Positions 19,661 through 29,050 of a stretch of 64,000 bases of DNA are shown here, piece by piece. Each line of letters opens with the position of its first letter. The first letter of the stretch is position 1. The stretch lies in NCBI RefSeq assembly GCF_000400995.2, contig NZ_DF238930.1, positions 1 to 64,000 of the forward strand, in the 5' to 3' direction. The translations under genes were made by a program, and so were the position numbers. Below the pieces are notes generated by a model, which was not told where the DNA came from, searched no databases, and worked only from the letters and a program-made list of their open reading frames with translations. This DNA comes from Acidovorax sp. MR-S7. GTDB taxonomy: Bacteria > Pseudomonadota > Gammaproteobacteria > Burkholderiales > Burkholderiaceae_C.

Positions 19661-19757
19661 GCAAAAACCATAGCTGGTCGCGCTTTTCAGCAAAGGGTTT
19701 CAGCGCGAAAATAACCTGAAACCCTTGTGTAGCAAGCGCAAGCCGCTCACTTTTTCA
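19661..19757. repeat. AGCGCTT palindromic element, copy 4 (long form)
   Basis: The left arm is AGCTGGTCGCGCTT (19672-19685) and the right arm AAGCGCAAGCCGCT (19734-19747), only partly complementary. The interior carries a perfect 11-bp inverted pair, AAGGGTTTCAG with CTGAAACCCTT. The TTTTTCA tail at 19751-19757 provides the dprA stop codon (TGA on the minus strand). Confidence 0.75.
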
Positions 19758-20915
19758 AGCACGCCCCATCCGCTGGAACAAGCCGCCCGGCAGGCGCGCC
19801 ACTTGGCCGTCCAGCTCCAGTTCCAGCAGGCGCACCTGCAGCGCGGCGGCGTCCATGCCGGTGCGCGCGCCCAGTGCGTCCAGCCCCATGGGGTCGAAGC
19901 CCAGCGCCTGCAGCACGGCGTCGCCGTGCGCCTGTGGCGCCTGCTCCTGCGGGACCGGCACGGGCGTCGCGGGCGGCAGGCGCAGCTCTTCCAGCACGTC
20001 CTGCGCGGTTTCCACCAGCTTCGCACCCTGGCGGATCAGCGCATGGCAGCCGCGCGACTGCGGCGCGTGGACGGAGCCGGGAATGGCGAACACCTCGCGC
20101 CCCTGCTCCGCCGCCAGGCGCGCGGTGATCAGCGAGCCGGAGGCGAGCGCCGCCTCCACCACCAACGTGCCTTGCGACAGGCCCGAGATGATGCGGTTGC
20201 GCTTGGGAAAGTTGGCCGGCAGCGGCGGCGTGCCCAACGGGTATTCACTGACCACCAGCCCGTGACGCGCGATGCGGTGCGCCAGTTCCCGGTTGCGGGA
20301 CGGATAGACCCGGTCCAGCCCCGTGCCGACGACGGCGATGGTGGCGGGCGTGGCCGGATCGGGTTCGGCCGCATCCAGCAGCGCGCCCTCGTGCGCGGCC
20401 GCATCGACCCCCAGCGCCAGCCCGGAGACGATGCACAGGCCCGCACCGCGCAGCGCCCGCGCGAACTGCCGCGCATGCTCCACGCCCTGGGCCGTGGGGT
20501 TGCGGCTGCCCACCATCGCCAGGCAGCCCGCAGGCGCGAACGCATGCGGCGCCTGCACGCAGCGCGGCGCGCCCAGCAGGTAGAGCAGCAGCGGCGGATC
20601 TTCCGTGGCCAGCAGGGCCGGCGGGTAGGCGGCGTCGCCCAGCGTGACGATGGCGCGCGCGGCCTGACCCTCGGCGGGCGTGCGCCCCTCCTGCAGCCAT
20701 TGCCAGGTGCGCTCCAGCAGGGCGTCCAGCTCCGGCGCCGGCGTGGCCAGCGCGCGCGCCTGCGCGGCGCTCACGCAGGCCTGCCAGGCCTGCTCGTCCT
20801 GGGCGAAGATCCGCTGCGGCAGGCCGAAGGCGGCCAGCAGGCGGCGCGCCGCACCGTTGCCCACTCCGGGGGCCAAGGTCAGCCGCAGCCAGGCCGCGAG
20901 TTCGTCGCGCTGCAT
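19755..20915 (-). CDS. dprA: DNA processing protein DprA
   Basis: 386 residues. It loads RecA on incoming single-stranded DNA during natural transformation. The Rossmann core is intact (MVGSRNPTAQGVEHA, SGLALGVDAAAHEGAL, FPKRNRIISGLSQGTLVVEA, FAIPGS), preceded by a SAM-like helical region and followed by a C-terminal winged-helix DML1-type domain. The stop codon lies in the tail of palindromic element copy 4. It starts about 20 bp after a LysM gene, the usual betaproteobacterial lysM-dprA order, divergent from def-fmt. Confidence 0.94.
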   Translation of the reverse strand: MQRDELAAWLRLTLAPGVGNGAARRLLAAFGLPQRIFAQDEQAWQACVSAAQARALATPAPELDALLERTWQWLQEGRTPAEGQAARAIVTLGDAAYPPALLATEDPPLLLYLLGAPRCVQAPHAFAPAGCLAMVGSRNPTAQGVEHARQFARALRGAGLCIVSGLALGVDAAAHEGALLDAAEPDPATPATIAVVGTGLDRVYPSRNRELAHRIARHGLVVSEYPLGTPPLPANFPKRNRIISGLSQGTLVVEAALASGSLITARLAAEQGREVFAIPGSVHAPQSRGCHALIRQGAKLVETAQDVLEELRLPPATPVPVPQEQAPQAHGDAVLQALGFDPMGLDALGARTGMDAAALQVRLLELELDGQVARLPGGLFQRMGRA

Positions 20916-20934
20916 GCCCCAGGCCGTGCGGAAA

Positions 20935-22134
20935 TTATTCGGGATTGACCAGCCGGTCGCCCACCTGCACGGGCCGCTGCGACTGCAGGATCAGCGCGTA
21001 GGACACGCGGTCGAAGGTGAGGAACACCATCGCCAGGCCGTTGGCCTCGCTGGGCAGGCGGATCATGGCGCGCTCGCTGTCGGTCTTGTCGCGCACGCGC
21101 TCCTCCTTGGTCAGCAGCGTCAGCACGTGGCCCGCCTCCATGCCGTCGGCTGTGCCGCGGTTGATCGTAATGACCTGGTTCTGCGCCGCGTTGGACACGG
21201 TATTGCTGCCGTAGAGTGACACCACGCGCGCGTCAACTTCTTCCCGCGGCGCGCGCGGCACATAGTTGACGAAGCCGCGCCGCGGCGCGGGCAACAGGCG
21301 GTCGCCCAAACGGATTTCTTCCTTGGCACCGCTCAGGTCGACCGTGGCAGGCACGACCTCCACGCGGGAGGCATCGTCCGGTGCCGCTGCAGTTGTTTCG
21401 CTGCGCACCAGCTCTGCGCGGCCCACGTACTGCGCCTCATAGCCCAGGACTTCGCCCGTCACAGGGTCCTTCAAGGCCACGGCGTTGCGGAACACGCGGT
21501 ATTGGCGCGGGACGCCGGGCTCCAGTTCCAGCGGATGGCCCTGCGCGCCGCGCACATAGGCGCGGTCGCCATTGCCCATGATCACGCGCTCGTCGCGCGT
21601 GGCGACGATGCGAGGCGCCTGCTCCAGCGTCAACTCGTCCACCACCAGCGGCTGCACGAGGAAAGGCTCGATCAGGTGCGGCTTGAGGGTGGGCAGCGCC
21701 GTACCCACCAGACTGTCCGAACGTGTGCGGGGCGAAATGCGCACCGTCTCGTCGCCGCTACCGCCGGGGCTGGTGCGCAGGCGCGCGTAGCCGCCGTCCT
21801 TCTCCAGATACAGCGTCTGGCCGGGAAAGATCAGGTGCGGATTGGGAATGGACTGCAGGTTCATGCCCCACAGCTCGGGCCAGCGCCAGGGGCGCTTGAG
21901 GTACATGCCGGAAATGCCCCAGAGCGTGTCGCCGCGCTGGACCACGTAGGTGTCGGGCGCATTGGGCGCCAGCTCGGACAAGGGGACGCCGCGCGAGGCC
22001 ACCTGCTGCGCCGTGGCGCGCTGCGCGGGCGTGATGGGATAGTTCTGCGCCTGCACCGCCCCGGCCGCCAGGGCCCCCGCCAGCACGGCCAGCGTGCTGA
22101 AGGCCGTGGCGCGCACGCGGGCGGCTGCCGTCAT
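20935..22134 (-). CDS. Exported LysM domain protein
   Basis: 399 residues. A signal peptide at about 1-30 ends GAVQA-QN. A LysM domain (about 60-110) contains YVVQRGDTLWGISGMYL and IPNPHLIFPGQTLYL. The remaining 280 residues form the beta-rich domain found in betaproteobacterial LysM proteins next to dprA. LysM binds peptidoglycan, so it is probably a periplasmic wall-associated protein of unknown task. ATG 22134 is chosen because AAGAGGAAC lies at the right distance; an earlier ATG at 22155 lacks one. Confidence 0.85.
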   Translation of the reverse strand: MTAAARVRATAFSTLAVLAGALAAGAVQAQNYPITPAQRATAQQVASRGVPLSELAPNAPDTYVVQRGDTLWGISGMYLKRPWRWPELWGMNLQSIPNPHLIFPGQTLYLEKDGGYARLRTSPGGSGDETVRISPRTRSDSLVGTALPTLKPHLIEPFLVQPLVVDELTLEQAPRIVATRDERVIMGNGDRAYVRGAQGHPLELEPGVPRQYRVFRNAVALKDPVTGEVLGYEAQYVGRAELVRSETTAAAPDDASRVEVVPATVDLSGAKEEIRLGDRLLPAPRRGFVNYVPRAPREEVDARVVSLYGSNTVSNAAQNQVITINRGTADGMEAGHVLTLLTKEERVRDKTDSERAMIRLPSEANGLAMVFLTFDRVSYALILQSQRPVQVGDRLVNPE

Positions 22135-22336
22135 ATTGTTCCTCTTGTCATGCATGTGAAAGACGCCCCTCTCGCTGGCAGCGCAGTTAATTGATTTACA
22201 AAAGAAACTGCCGCACTACGTTACAAACCATTTGAGATTCTGTGCTCAAGCCCTTGATTCGGCAACGATTATTGCTCTCGCCTACTGCAAGCCCCGGCAA
22301 AAGTGGCGAAAATAGCGACATATTCAGCGCTCTGCC

Positions 22337-22849
22337 ATGGCCATTCTCCCCATTCTCTGTTACCCCGATCCGCGCCTGCACAAGGTGGCCCAGCCCGTGA
22401 AAGCGGTGGACGACCGCGTGCGCGCCGTGCTGGACGACATGCTCGCCACCATGTACGACGCCAACGGCATCGGCCTGGCCGCCACGCAGGTGGACGTGCA
22501 CGAGCGCATCGTGGTGATCGACGTGTCCGAGGAGCGCGATACGCCATTGGTTCTCATCAACCCCGAGATCACCTGGGCCAGCGATGAAAAGCAGGTGGGC
22601 GACGAAGGGTGCCTGTCCGTGCCAGGCATCTACGACGGCGTGGAACGCTCGACGGCCGTGCACGTGCGCGCGCTGGACCGCGAAGGCCAGCCCCGCACGA
22701 TCGAGGCCGAGGGCCTGCTGGCCGTGTGCATCCAGCATGAGATGGACCACCTGATGGGCAAGGTGTTCGTCGAATACCTCTCGCCGCTCAAGCGCAACCG
22801 CATCAAGACCAAGCTGCTCAAGCAGCAGAAGCAGGCCGAGCGCGCATGA
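22337..22849 (+). CDS. def: Peptide deformylase
   Basis: 170 residues. It removes the N-formyl group from nascent proteins. All three metal-site motifs are present: GIGLAATQ (44-51), EGCLS with Cys92 and QHEMDHL with His134, Glu135 and His138. First gene of a tightly packed run, with ATGA overlaps to the lipoprotein gene and then fmt, azlC and azlD. Confidence 0.97.
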   Translation: MAILPILCYPDPRLHKVAQPVKAVDDRVRAVLDDMLATMYDANGIGLAATQVDVHERIVVIDVSEERDTPLVLINPEITWASDEKQVGDEGCLSVPGIYDGVERSTAVHVRALDREGQPRTIEAEGLLAVCIQHEMDHLMGKVFVEYLSPLKRNRIKTKLLKQQKQAERA

Positions 22850-23331
22850 CCAGGAGCCTGGCCAGCCTGATGCTGGCCACCGTGCTGGTGGCGGGTTGCG
22901 CCGTGCCCGAGTGGCAGGCGCCCGGCACGCCCCGCGCCGAGGTGGAACGCGCCATGGGCCGCCCCACGCTCGCGGTGCCGCTCGCAGGCGGCGGCGAGCG
23001 CCTGGTCTACAGCCGCCAGCCCGCCGGGCAGCAGGTCTACCACCTGGACTTCGACGCGCAGCAGCGCCTCGCACGCGTCACGCAGGCGCTCACGCTGGAG
23101 GCGTTCCAGTCCTTGCGCAACGGCGAGGACACGCGCACCAGCGTGCTGCAGCGCTTCGGTCCGCCCGCGCTCGTGGAGCACGTGGCCCGCTTCACGGGCG
23201 ACGTCTGGACCTACCGCATCCTCGAACACGGCATCCCGCGCCAGGCCCACGTGCACATCGACCCGGCCGGCGTGGTGCGCCGCGTCATGTTCACCGACGA
23301 ACGCACTTTCGACCGGGACCCGGCACGATGA
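22846..23331 (+). CDS. Small lipoprotein, BamE/SmpA-like
   Basis: 161 residues with a lipoprotein signal (LVAGC, Cys18). The segment [17 protein letters not shown] resembles the first helix of the BamE/SmpA-OmlA fold and is followed by beta strands in repeat-like pairs (VYSRQP, VYHLDF, TYRIL). The role is unknown, although BamE-like proteins act at the outer membrane. Overlaps def and fmt by 4 bp each, so it is translated from the same message as these formyl-methionine genes. Confidence 0.7.
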   Translation: MTRSLASLMLATVLVAGCAVPEWQAPGTPRAEVERAMGRPTLAVPLAGGGERLVYSRQPAGQQVYHLDFDAQQRLARVTQALTLEAFQSLRNGEDTRTSVLQRFGPPALVEHVARFTGDVWTYRILEHGIPRQAHVHIDPAGVVRRVMFTDERTFDRDPAR

Positions 23332-24290
23332 ACGTCATTTTCGCGGGCACGCCCGATTTCGCGCGCGTGGCCCTGGAGCGGCTCCTGGCCGCCGGCTTCA
23401 CCGTTCCCCTGGTGCTGACCCAGCCCGACCGGCCCGCCGGCCGCGGCATGAAGCTGCAGGCCTCGCCCGTCAAGCAGTGCGCGCTGGAGCACGGCATCGC
23501 CGTCGCCCAGCCGCGCAGCCTGCGCCTGGACGGCAAGTACCCCGATGAGGCCGCCGCCGCGCAGGCCGCCATCGTTGCCGCCGGGGCCGACGCGATGGTG
23601 GTCGCCGCCTACGGGCTGATCCTGCCGCAATGGGTGCTCGACGCCCCGCGCCTGGGCTGCCTCAACATCCACGCCAGCCTGTTGCCGCGCTGGCGCGGCG
23701 CGGCGCCCATCCACCGCGCCATCGAGGCCGGCGACGCCGGGACGGGCGTGACCATCATGCAGATGGACGCCGGCCTGGACACGGGCGACATGCTGCTCGT
23801 GGAAAAGACCGCCATCGCCCCCGCCGACACCACAGCCACGCTGCACGACCGGCTGGCCGAGATGGGCGGGCAGCTCATCGTGCAGGCGCTGGAGCAGGCC
23901 GCGCACGGCGGCCTCGCCGCCACGCCGCAGCCCGCCGAGGGCGTGACCTACGCGCACAAGATCGAGAAGGCCGAGAGCAGCATCGACTGGCGACAGGACG
24001 CGGCGCGGATCGCCCGGCGCGTGCGCGCGTTCGACCCGTTCCCTGGCGCATCCACCGCCCTGGGCACAGACGCCATCAAGGTATGGCGCTGCGAAATCGA
24101 TAGCTGCCCGCGCTTGCTGGACAAGCGCGAAGGCCAGATTTTGCATATAGACGACGATGGCATCACCGTGGCCTGCGGCGAAGGCACGGCGCTGCGCCTG
24201 ACCGTGCTGCAGCGTGCCGGAGGCAAGCGCCTGGCGGCTGCGGACTTCCTGCGCGGGTTTCCCCTGCAGCCCGGCCAGGTGCTGGGATGA
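23328..24290 (+). CDS. fmt: Methionyl-tRNA formyltransferase carrying an internal repeat copy
   Basis: 320 residues. It formylates Met-tRNA(fMet) for initiation. The N-terminal transferase domain is intact ([57 protein letters not shown]), and the OB-like C-terminal domain follows. Residues about 256-274 ([19 protein letters not shown]) are encoded by a copy of the dispersed palindromic element (24100-24146) that keeps the reading frame. This lies in the C-terminal tRNA-binding domain, a surface likely to tolerate it. Confidence 0.95.
   Translation: MNVIFAGTPDFARVALERLLAAGFTVPLVLTQPDRPAGRGMKLQASPVKQCALEHGIAVAQPRSLRLDGKYPDEAAAAQAAIVAAGADAMVVAAYGLILPQWVLDAPRLGCLNIHASLLPRWRGAAPIHRAIEAGDAGTGVTIMQMDAGLDTGDMLLVEKTAIAPADTTATLHDRLAEMGGQLIVQALEQAAHGGLAATPQPAEGVTYAHKIEKAESSIDWRQDAARIARRVRAFDPFPGASTALGTDAIKVWRCEIDSCPRLLDKREGQILHIDDDGITVACGEGTALRLTVLQRAGGKRLAAADFLRGFPLQPGQVLG
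24100..24146. repeat. AGCGCTT palindromic element, copy 5, inside fmt
   Basis: ATAGCTGCCCGCGCTT at 24100-24115, then CAAGCGCGAAGGCCAG and ATTTTGCAT. The AGCGCTT/AAGCGC pairing and GGCC block match intergenic copies, but here the element is translated as part of Fmt. Confidence 0.75.
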
Positions 24291-25036
24291 ACCTGCACAC
24301 GCTGCGCGGCTGGCTGCGCGACCCGTGGTTCCGCACGGGCGTGGGCGACATGCTGGGCACCAGCCTGGGCATCGCCGCCTGGGGCCTGGTCACGGGCGTG
24401 GCCATGGTCAAGACCGGCCTGTCCGCGCCCCTGGCCATCTTCATGTCGCTGGTGGTATATGCCGGCAGCGCGCAGCTGGCCGTGCTGCCGCTCATGGCGG
24501 CGGGCGCTCCGCTGTGGGTGATCTGGCTCACGGCCGCCTGCGTGAACCTGCGCTTCGTGATCTTCAGCAGCATGTGGCGCAGCTACTTCGCCTACCTGCC
24601 GCGCAAGCAGCGGCTGGCGCTGGGCTACTTCAGCGGCGACGTGATCTTCGTGGGCTTCATGAAGCGCTTCCCCAAGCTGGAATCGCAGCCCGAGCAGCTG
24701 CCCTATTTCTGGGGCGCGGCGTCGTCCAACTGGCTGGCGTGGCAGGTGCCCTCCATCATCGGCATCCTGCTGGCCAACGTGATCCCGCTGTCGTGGGGCC
24801 TGGGCTTCGCGGGCGTGCTGGCGCTGCTGGGCATCCTGCTGTCCATGCTGTCGGACCGTGCCACCTGGCTGTCCACCCTGGTGGCCGCCACGGCGGCCAT
24901 CGCCACCTTCGCGCTGCCGCTCAAGCTCAACATCCTGGTGGCCATCGCCGCGGCCGTGGCGGCGGGCCTGCTGGCCGAGGCCGCCGAGCGCTCGCTGCGC
25001 CGCGCCCGCGCGCACACGCCGGGAGGCGGCGCGTGA
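24287..25036 (+). CDS. azlC: AzlC family branched-chain amino acid exporter, large subunit
   Basis: 249 residues with about eight transmembrane helices. The AzlC signature appears as [13 protein letters not shown] and [13 protein letters not shown]. With AzlD (the next gene, overlapping) it forms a two-subunit exporter of the LIV-E family, which in characterised cases moves branched-chain amino acids or azaleucine outward. Translationally coupled to fmt by a 4-bp overlap. The specific substrate is not predictable. Confidence 0.85.
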   Translation: MNLHTLRGWLRDPWFRTGVGDMLGTSLGIAAWGLVTGVAMVKTGLSAPLAIFMSLVVYAGSAQLAVLPLMAAGAPLWVIWLTAACVNLRFVIFSSMWRSYFAYLPRKQRLALGYFSGDVIFVGFMKRFPKLESQPEQLPYFWGAASSNWLAWQVPSIIGILLANVIPLSWGLGFAGVLALLGILLSMLSDRATWLSTLVAATAAIATFALPLKLNILVAIAAAVAAGLLAEAAERSLRRARAHTPGGGA

Positions 25037-25368
25037 GTTGGGACTGGCTCTACCCCGCCGCCGCCATCCTGGGCCTGGCGGTGCTCACCGTGCTCACGCG
25101 GGCGTTCTTCATGATTCCCGAGCGCGACCTGCCCATGCCCGACTGGCTGCGCCGGGGCCTCAAATACGCGCCGCTGGCCGCCCTGGCGGCCGTGATCGCG
25201 CCGGAGCTGCTCATGAGCCAGGGCGCGCTGATCCAGACGCTGGCCGACGCGCGCATCCCCGCCGTGGCCTGCGCCGCCGGCTACTACTTCTGGCGCCGGG
25301 GCATCCTGGGGACCATCGTCGTGGGCATGGCGGTGTACCTTCCTCTGCACATCGGCCTGGGCTGGTGA
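25033..25368 (+). CDS. azlD: AzlD family small membrane protein
   Basis: 111 residues with three to four transmembrane helices. [20 protein letters not shown] and [20 protein letters not shown] are the AzlD hallmark. It starts at GTG 25033 within the azlC stop (GTGA), so it is coupled to its partner subunit. Confidence 0.85.
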   Translation: MSWDWLYPAAAILGLAVLTVLTRAFFMIPERDLPMPDWLRRGLKYAPLAALAAVIAPELLMSQGALIQTLADARIPAVACAAGYYFWRRGILGTIVVGMAVYLPLHIGLGW

Positions 25369-25383
25369 GCGGGGTGCGCCGCC

Positions 25384-25389
25384 TACAAT
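25384..25389 (+). promoter_or_regulatory. Candidate -10 of pgk
   Basis: TACAAT lies 38 bp before the pgk ATG, flanked by a small GC palindrome (CGCCGC and GCGGCG). No matching -35 is evident. Confidence 0.35.
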
Positions 25390-25426
25390 GCGGCGCGATT
25401 TCCAGCACTCCTACGCCCAGACAGCC

Positions 25427-26620
25427 ATGCACATTCTTCGCTTCTCCGACCTCTGCGCCCAGGGCAAGGCCCAGGGCCAGCGCGTGTTCATCCGCGCCGA
25501 CCTCAACGTGCCGCAGGACGATGCCGGCCGCATCACCGAGGACACGCGCATCCGCGCCTCCGTGCCCTGCATCCGCATGGCGCTCGACGCCGGCGCCGCC
25601 GTCATGGTGACGAGCCACCTGGGCCGCCCCACCGAAGGCGAATTCAAGCCCGCCGATTCGCTCGCTCCTGTGGCCCGGCGCCTGTCGGAGCTGCTGGGCC
25701 GCGAAGTGCCCCTGGTCGCCGACTGGGTGGACGGCGTGCAGGTGCAGCCCGGCCAGGTGGTGCTGCTGGAGAACTGCCGCGTGAACAAGGGCGAGAAGAA
25801 GAACAGCCCCGAACTGGCGCAGAAGATGGCCGCCCTGTGCGACATCTACGTGAACGACGCCTTCGGCACGGCCCACCGCGCCGAGGGCACGACCTACGGC
25901 ATCGCCGAATACGCAAGGCAAGCCTGCGCCGGCCCGCTGCTGGCCGCCGAGATCGATGCGATCACCCAGGCCCTGGCCAACCCGAAGCGCCCGCTGGTCG
26001 CCATCGTGGCGGGCAGCAAGGTATCGACCAAGCTCACCATCCTGCAGAGCCTGTCGAAGAACGTGGACGGGCTGGTGGTGGGCGGCGGCATCGCCAACAC
26101 CTTCATGCTGGCCGCGGGCCTGCCCATCGGCAAGTCGCTGGCCGAGCCCGATTTGGTGGGCGAGGCCAAGGCCGTGATCGAGGCCATGAAGGCGCGCGGC
26201 GCCGAGGTGCCGATCCCCACCGACGTGGTGGTCGCCAAGACCTTCGCCGCCGACGCGCCCGCCACCGTGAAGCAAGCCGCCGACGTGGCCGAGGACGACC
26301 TGATCCTCGACATCGGCCCCGAGACCGCCGCACGGCTGGCCGCGCAGCTGAAGCAGGCCGGCACCATCGTCTGGAACGGCCCCGTGGGCGTGTTCGAGTT
26401 CGACGCCTTCGCGGGCGGCACCAAGGCGATCGCCCAGGCCATCGCCGAGTCCAGCGCCTTCAGCATCGCGGGCGGCGGCGACACGCTGGCGGCCATCGCC
26501 AAGTACGGCATCGAGAAAGACGTGGGCTACATCTCCACGGGCGGCGGCGCCTTCCTGGAGGTGCTGGAGGGCAAAAAGCTGCCGGCCTTCGAGATCCTGG
26601 AAAAGCGCGCGGCGTCCTGA
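25427..26620 (+). CDS. pgk: Phosphoglycerate kinase
   Basis: 397 residues. It interconverts 1,3-bisphosphoglycerate/ADP and 3-phosphoglycerate/ATP. The N-domain signature [14 protein letters not shown], the substrate-binding [11 protein letters not shown], the hinge, and the C-terminal nucleotide loop [12 protein letters not shown] are intact, as is [13 protein letters not shown] 25427 is chosen over 25388 by family alignment. It stands alone, with its own candidate promoter and a following hairpin. Confidence 0.97.
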   Translation: MHILRFSDLCAQGKAQGQRVFIRADLNVPQDDAGRITEDTRIRASVPCIRMALDAGAAVMVTSHLGRPTEGEFKPADSLAPVARRLSELLGREVPLVADWVDGVQVQPGQVVLLENCRVNKGEKKNSPELAQKMAALCDIYVNDAFGTAHRAEGTTYGIAEYARQACAGPLLAAEIDAITQALANPKRPLVAIVAGSKVSTKLTILQSLSKNVDGLVVGGGIANTFMLAAGLPIGKSLAEPDLVGEAKAVIEAMKARGAEVPIPTDVVVAKTFAADAPATVKQAADVAEDDLILDIGPETAARLAAQLKQAGTIVWNGPVGVFEFDAFAGGTKAIAQAIAESSAFSIAGGGDTLAAIAKYGIEKDVGYISTGGGAFLEVLEGKKLPAFEILEKRAAS

Positions 26621-26647
26621 CAAAACAACAGCACTCAGGGTCGGGCG

Positions 26648-26680
26648 CGCCAAAAAACGACATTTCTCTTGTTTTTGGCG
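26648..26680 (+). terminator. Probable pgk terminator
   Basis: CGCCAAAAA (26648-26656) pairs with TTTTTGGCG (26672-26680) round a 15-nt loop. The weak A/T-rich half makes this moderate evidence. Confidence 0.45.
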
Positions 26681-26709
26681 AGGGCTCCGCTCAGAATCGT
26701 GCGCAAACG

Positions 26710-26748
26710 TGTGAGATACGCAACATTCGTATCTCACATTTGTCTTTT
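26710..26748 (+). promoter_or_regulatory. Inverted repeat in the leader of the lipoprotein pair
   Basis: TGTGAGATACG (26710-26720) is perfectly complementary to CGTATCTCACA (26728-26738) with a 7-nt loop. TTTGTCTTTT follows, 18 bp before the lipoprotein ribosome site. It could be an operator, a terminator or a leader hairpin. Confidence 0.45.
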
Positions 26749-26765
26749 GTGAGAAGGAGGGAGCC

Positions 26766-27452
26766 ATGTCTTTCATCAAGACTCTCGGGTGGACCGTCAC
26801 CGCAGGGACCATGTGCCTGCTGGCAGGTTGCAGCAACGCGCCGATTCCATTGGCCAAGAATTTCGAACTGACATCTCAGTACAAGGTGCGATCGGCCGGC
26901 CACTGGGAGCTGGTATCGCGCGACGTCGCGGCCCAGACCCGCTCGGCCCTGGAAAAGGCGGGTTATGGCGCTGGCACCCCCATGCATGTCGCGCCTCCTC
27001 CGAACCCGACCGCATTCGATCTCGCATTCCGTGATTTCCTCATCACCGAATTCGTGCAAAGCGGCGCCACCGTCCACCAGCAGCCCGGCGCGGGCCTGGA
27101 TGTGACCTACCACGCCCAGGTGGTCCGCCACAACAGCGACCGTCCGCACTTCATTCCCGGCCAGTACACCATGCTCGCAGCCGGCATCATGGCCGCCTAC
27201 GGCCTGCGCCATGAGCATGTCGACACGCAGCTGCTGGCCGCACTGGGCCTCACGGCAGCGGCCGATTACGCAAGCAGCATCAACTCCGGCGGGCCGACGA
27301 ACACCGAACTGGTCCTGACCACCACCGTTTCGCGTGGCGGCCAGTACCTGTCGCGCACAACCGATGTGTACTACCTCGAAAACGCCGACACGCCGCTGTT
27401 CCTGCGCCCCTCGCACTACCGCGCCGTCAACATGAAGGTGGTGTCGCAATGA
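26766..27452 (+). CDS. Lipoprotein of unknown function
   Basis: 228 residues with a lipoprotein signal (LLAGC, Cys22) and an AGGAGG ribosome site just upstream. The chain is soluble and mixed alpha/beta; an Ala/Gly-rich middle segment (TMLAAGIMAAYGLRHEHVD) may be membrane-associating. I do not recognise the family. The 4-bp overlap with a FlgO-like lipoprotein gene suggests the two work together at the outer membrane. Confidence 0.65.
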   Translation: MSFIKTLGWTVTAGTMCLLAGCSNAPIPLAKNFELTSQYKVRSAGHWELVSRDVAAQTRSALEKAGYGAGTPMHVAPPPNPTAFDLAFRDFLITEFVQSGATVHQQPGAGLDVTYHAQVVRHNSDRPHFIPGQYTMLAAGIMAAYGLRHEHVDTQLLAALGLTAAADYASSINSGGPTNTELVLTTTVSRGGQYLSRTTDVYYLENADTPLFLRPSHYRAVNMKVVSQ

Positions 27453-28003
27453 AGCGCGCATTTCTATTGACCCTGGCCTCCTCGGCCCTCCTGCTGGCCG
27501 GCTGTGCTCAAAAAGCTCCCCCATTGCGCGCGGAGCCGAGCTACAAGGAGGCGATCAACGCCCCGCTGCTGCAGAGCAGCCGCGAAGCAGTAGGCCGCCT
27601 CGTGGCAAGCCTCGACACGGCCGCCACGGGCCCTGGCCCGGTGCTCGTAGCCACCGTGGTGGACGTGAATGACCTGAGCCGCTCGGCACCGCTGGGGCGT
27701 ACGCTGTCGGAGCAATACGCCAACGCCATGGCCGCCACCGGCTTCGACGTGAAAGAGATCAAGCTGCGTGGCGATGTCTTCGTGAAGGAAGGCGCAGGCG
27801 AATTACTGCTCTCGCGCGAGGTCAAGGACATCGCTCGCCACCACAACGCTTCCATGGTGCTCGTGGGCACGTTCTCGCCTGCGGCGGACTACACCTACGT
27901 GAGCCTCAAGCTCGTGCGCACGGAAGACAGCCGCATCATCCGCGGCCACGACTACGCGCTGCCCAACGACCGCGACGTGCGCCGCCTGCTGGTCTCTCGC
28001 TGA
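27449..28003 (+). CDS. FlgO-like outer membrane lipoprotein
   Basis: 184 residues with a lipoprotein signal (LLLAGC, Cys19). The core LGRTLSEQYANAMAATGFDV, the LLLSREVKDIARHHNASMVL segment and VGTFSPAADYTYVSLKLVRT match the FlgO domain, named for a Vibrio protein needed for stable flagella. FlgO-like proteins are also found away from flagellar genes, and no flagellar genes are near here. A clear terminator follows. Confidence 0.75.
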   Translation: MKRAFLLTLASSALLLAGCAQKAPPLRAEPSYKEAINAPLLQSSREAVGRLVASLDTAATGPGPVLVATVVDVNDLSRSAPLGRTLSEQYANAMAATGFDVKEIKLRGDVFVKEGAGELLLSREVKDIARHHNASMVLVGTFSPAADYTYVSLKLVRTEDSRIIRGHDYALPNDRDVRRLLVSR

Positions 28004-28022
28004 AGCACGACTCCTCCTGCTC

Positions 28023-28052
28023 AGGCCGCCGTGTACCGGCGGCCTTTCTTTT
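28023..28052 (+). terminator. Rho-independent terminator
   Basis: AGGCCGCCG (28023-28031) pairs with CGGCGGCCT (28037-28045) round a 5-nt loop, followed by TTCTTTTG. Ends the lipoprotein pair. Confidence 0.85.
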
Positions 28053-28065
28053 GCTATTTAAAAGT

Positions 28066-28113
28066 GAGCTTTTAGCGCTTACCCATCAAGCGCCAGAGGC
28101 CGTTTTGACTGAT
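28066..28113. repeat. AGCGCTT palindromic element, copy 6
   Basis: TAGCGCTTACCCATCAAGCG then CCAGAGGCCGTTTTGACT. The short form; the TCAAGCGC block gives the EamA transporter its TGA stop and last codons on the minus strand. Confidence 0.75.
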
Positions 28114-28988
28114 GAACGCGATGGCCACAGCACCGACGCGATGGCCACCACCATCAGCCCCACGGCCGTCCAGTCCTGCCAGTGCAGGACCTCGCCCAGC
28201 CAGAGCGCGCCGCTGAACACGCCGATCACCGGGATCATCATCACGCTGAGCGTGGAGGCCACCGGCGGCAGCGTGCGTACCAGGAAGAACCACGCCGTCT
28301 GCGCGAAGCCCAGCACCAGCAGGCCGTTGTAGAGGATGGCCGTCCAGGCCTGCGCGTCGGGGGCGCGCCACTGGGGCCGCTCGAACGTGACGGCCAGCAC
28401 GGTGAGCACCGCACAGGTCAGCGCCACCATCCAGAACGACAGAGTGAGCAGCGGCACCGGCACGTGCAGCCGGCGCATCAATTGCGTGCCCATGGCCCAG
28501 CTCGCGGCCGAGACCAGGATCAGCACCATGCCCACGGGCCGGCTGCCCAGCGCGCCCACCTCGTGCCACAGCAGCAGCACCACGCCGAGCGCCGCGGCCG
28601 CCACGCCGCCCCAGGCGCGGCCGGCCAGCCGGTCGCCGAAGCACAGCGCGCCGATCACGGCCGAGAAGATCGGCATGGTGTAGCCCAGAATGGCCGCGCG
28701 GCCGCTGGACAGCAGCGGGATCGCCAGGATCATCAGCACGTGCCACAGCACCATGTTCGTGAGCGTGAGCAGCACCACCCGCCCCCAGTGGGCGCGCGCA
28801 ATGGCGAAGGGCGCCTTCTGCTGCCACATCACCAGCGCCAGGATGGGCAGGCCCATCCACAGCGAACTCATGCGGAAGGTGAGCGGCGGGAAATGCGACA
28901 CGCCCATCTTCATCACCGGCCAGTTGAAGCCCCACACCAGGGTCAGGAGCACGAGGACGACGAGCTGGCGGCGGGAGAAGACGGGCAT
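28086..28988 (-). CDS. EamA/DMT family transporter
   Basis: 300 residues with ten transmembrane helices in two EamA repeats (RhaT/YdcZ type). Characteristic stretches are LVWGFNWPVMKMGV near the start and TLSVMMIPVIGVFSGALWLGE in the second half. Such drug/metabolite transporters export amino acids or small metabolites; substrate unknown. The last residues (SVKTASGA) and the stop codon are encoded by palindromic element copy 6, so the original C-terminus may have been replaced. Divergent from pyrF across 62 bp. Confidence 0.85.
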   Translation of the reverse strand: MPVFSRRQLVVLVLLTLVWGFNWPVMKMGVSHFPPLTFRMSSLWMGLPILALVMWQQKAPFAIARAHWGRVVLLTLTNMVLWHVLMILAIPLLSSGRAAILGYTMPIFSAVIGALCFGDRLAGRAWGGVAAAALGVVLLLWHEVGALGSRPVGMVLILVSAASWAMGTQLMRRLHVPVPLLTLSFWMVALTCAVLTVLAVTFERPQWRAPDAQAWTAILYNGLLVLGFAQTAWFFLVRTLPPVASTLSVMMIPVIGVFSGALWLGEVLHWQDWTAVGLMVVAIASVLWPSRSSVKTASGA

Positions 28989-29035
28989 GGGCCGCGATTG
29001 TGCCGCCCGGCCACCGCCCGCGCTGGCCGGCCACC

Positions 29036-29041
29036 TAAAAT
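29036..29041 (+). promoter_or_regulatory. Candidate -10 of pyrF, possibly leaderless
   Basis: TAAAAT ends nine bases before the pyrF ATG at 29051, the same geometry as at purB. No clear -35. Confidence 0.35.
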
Positions 29042-29050
29042 CCCCGCCCT

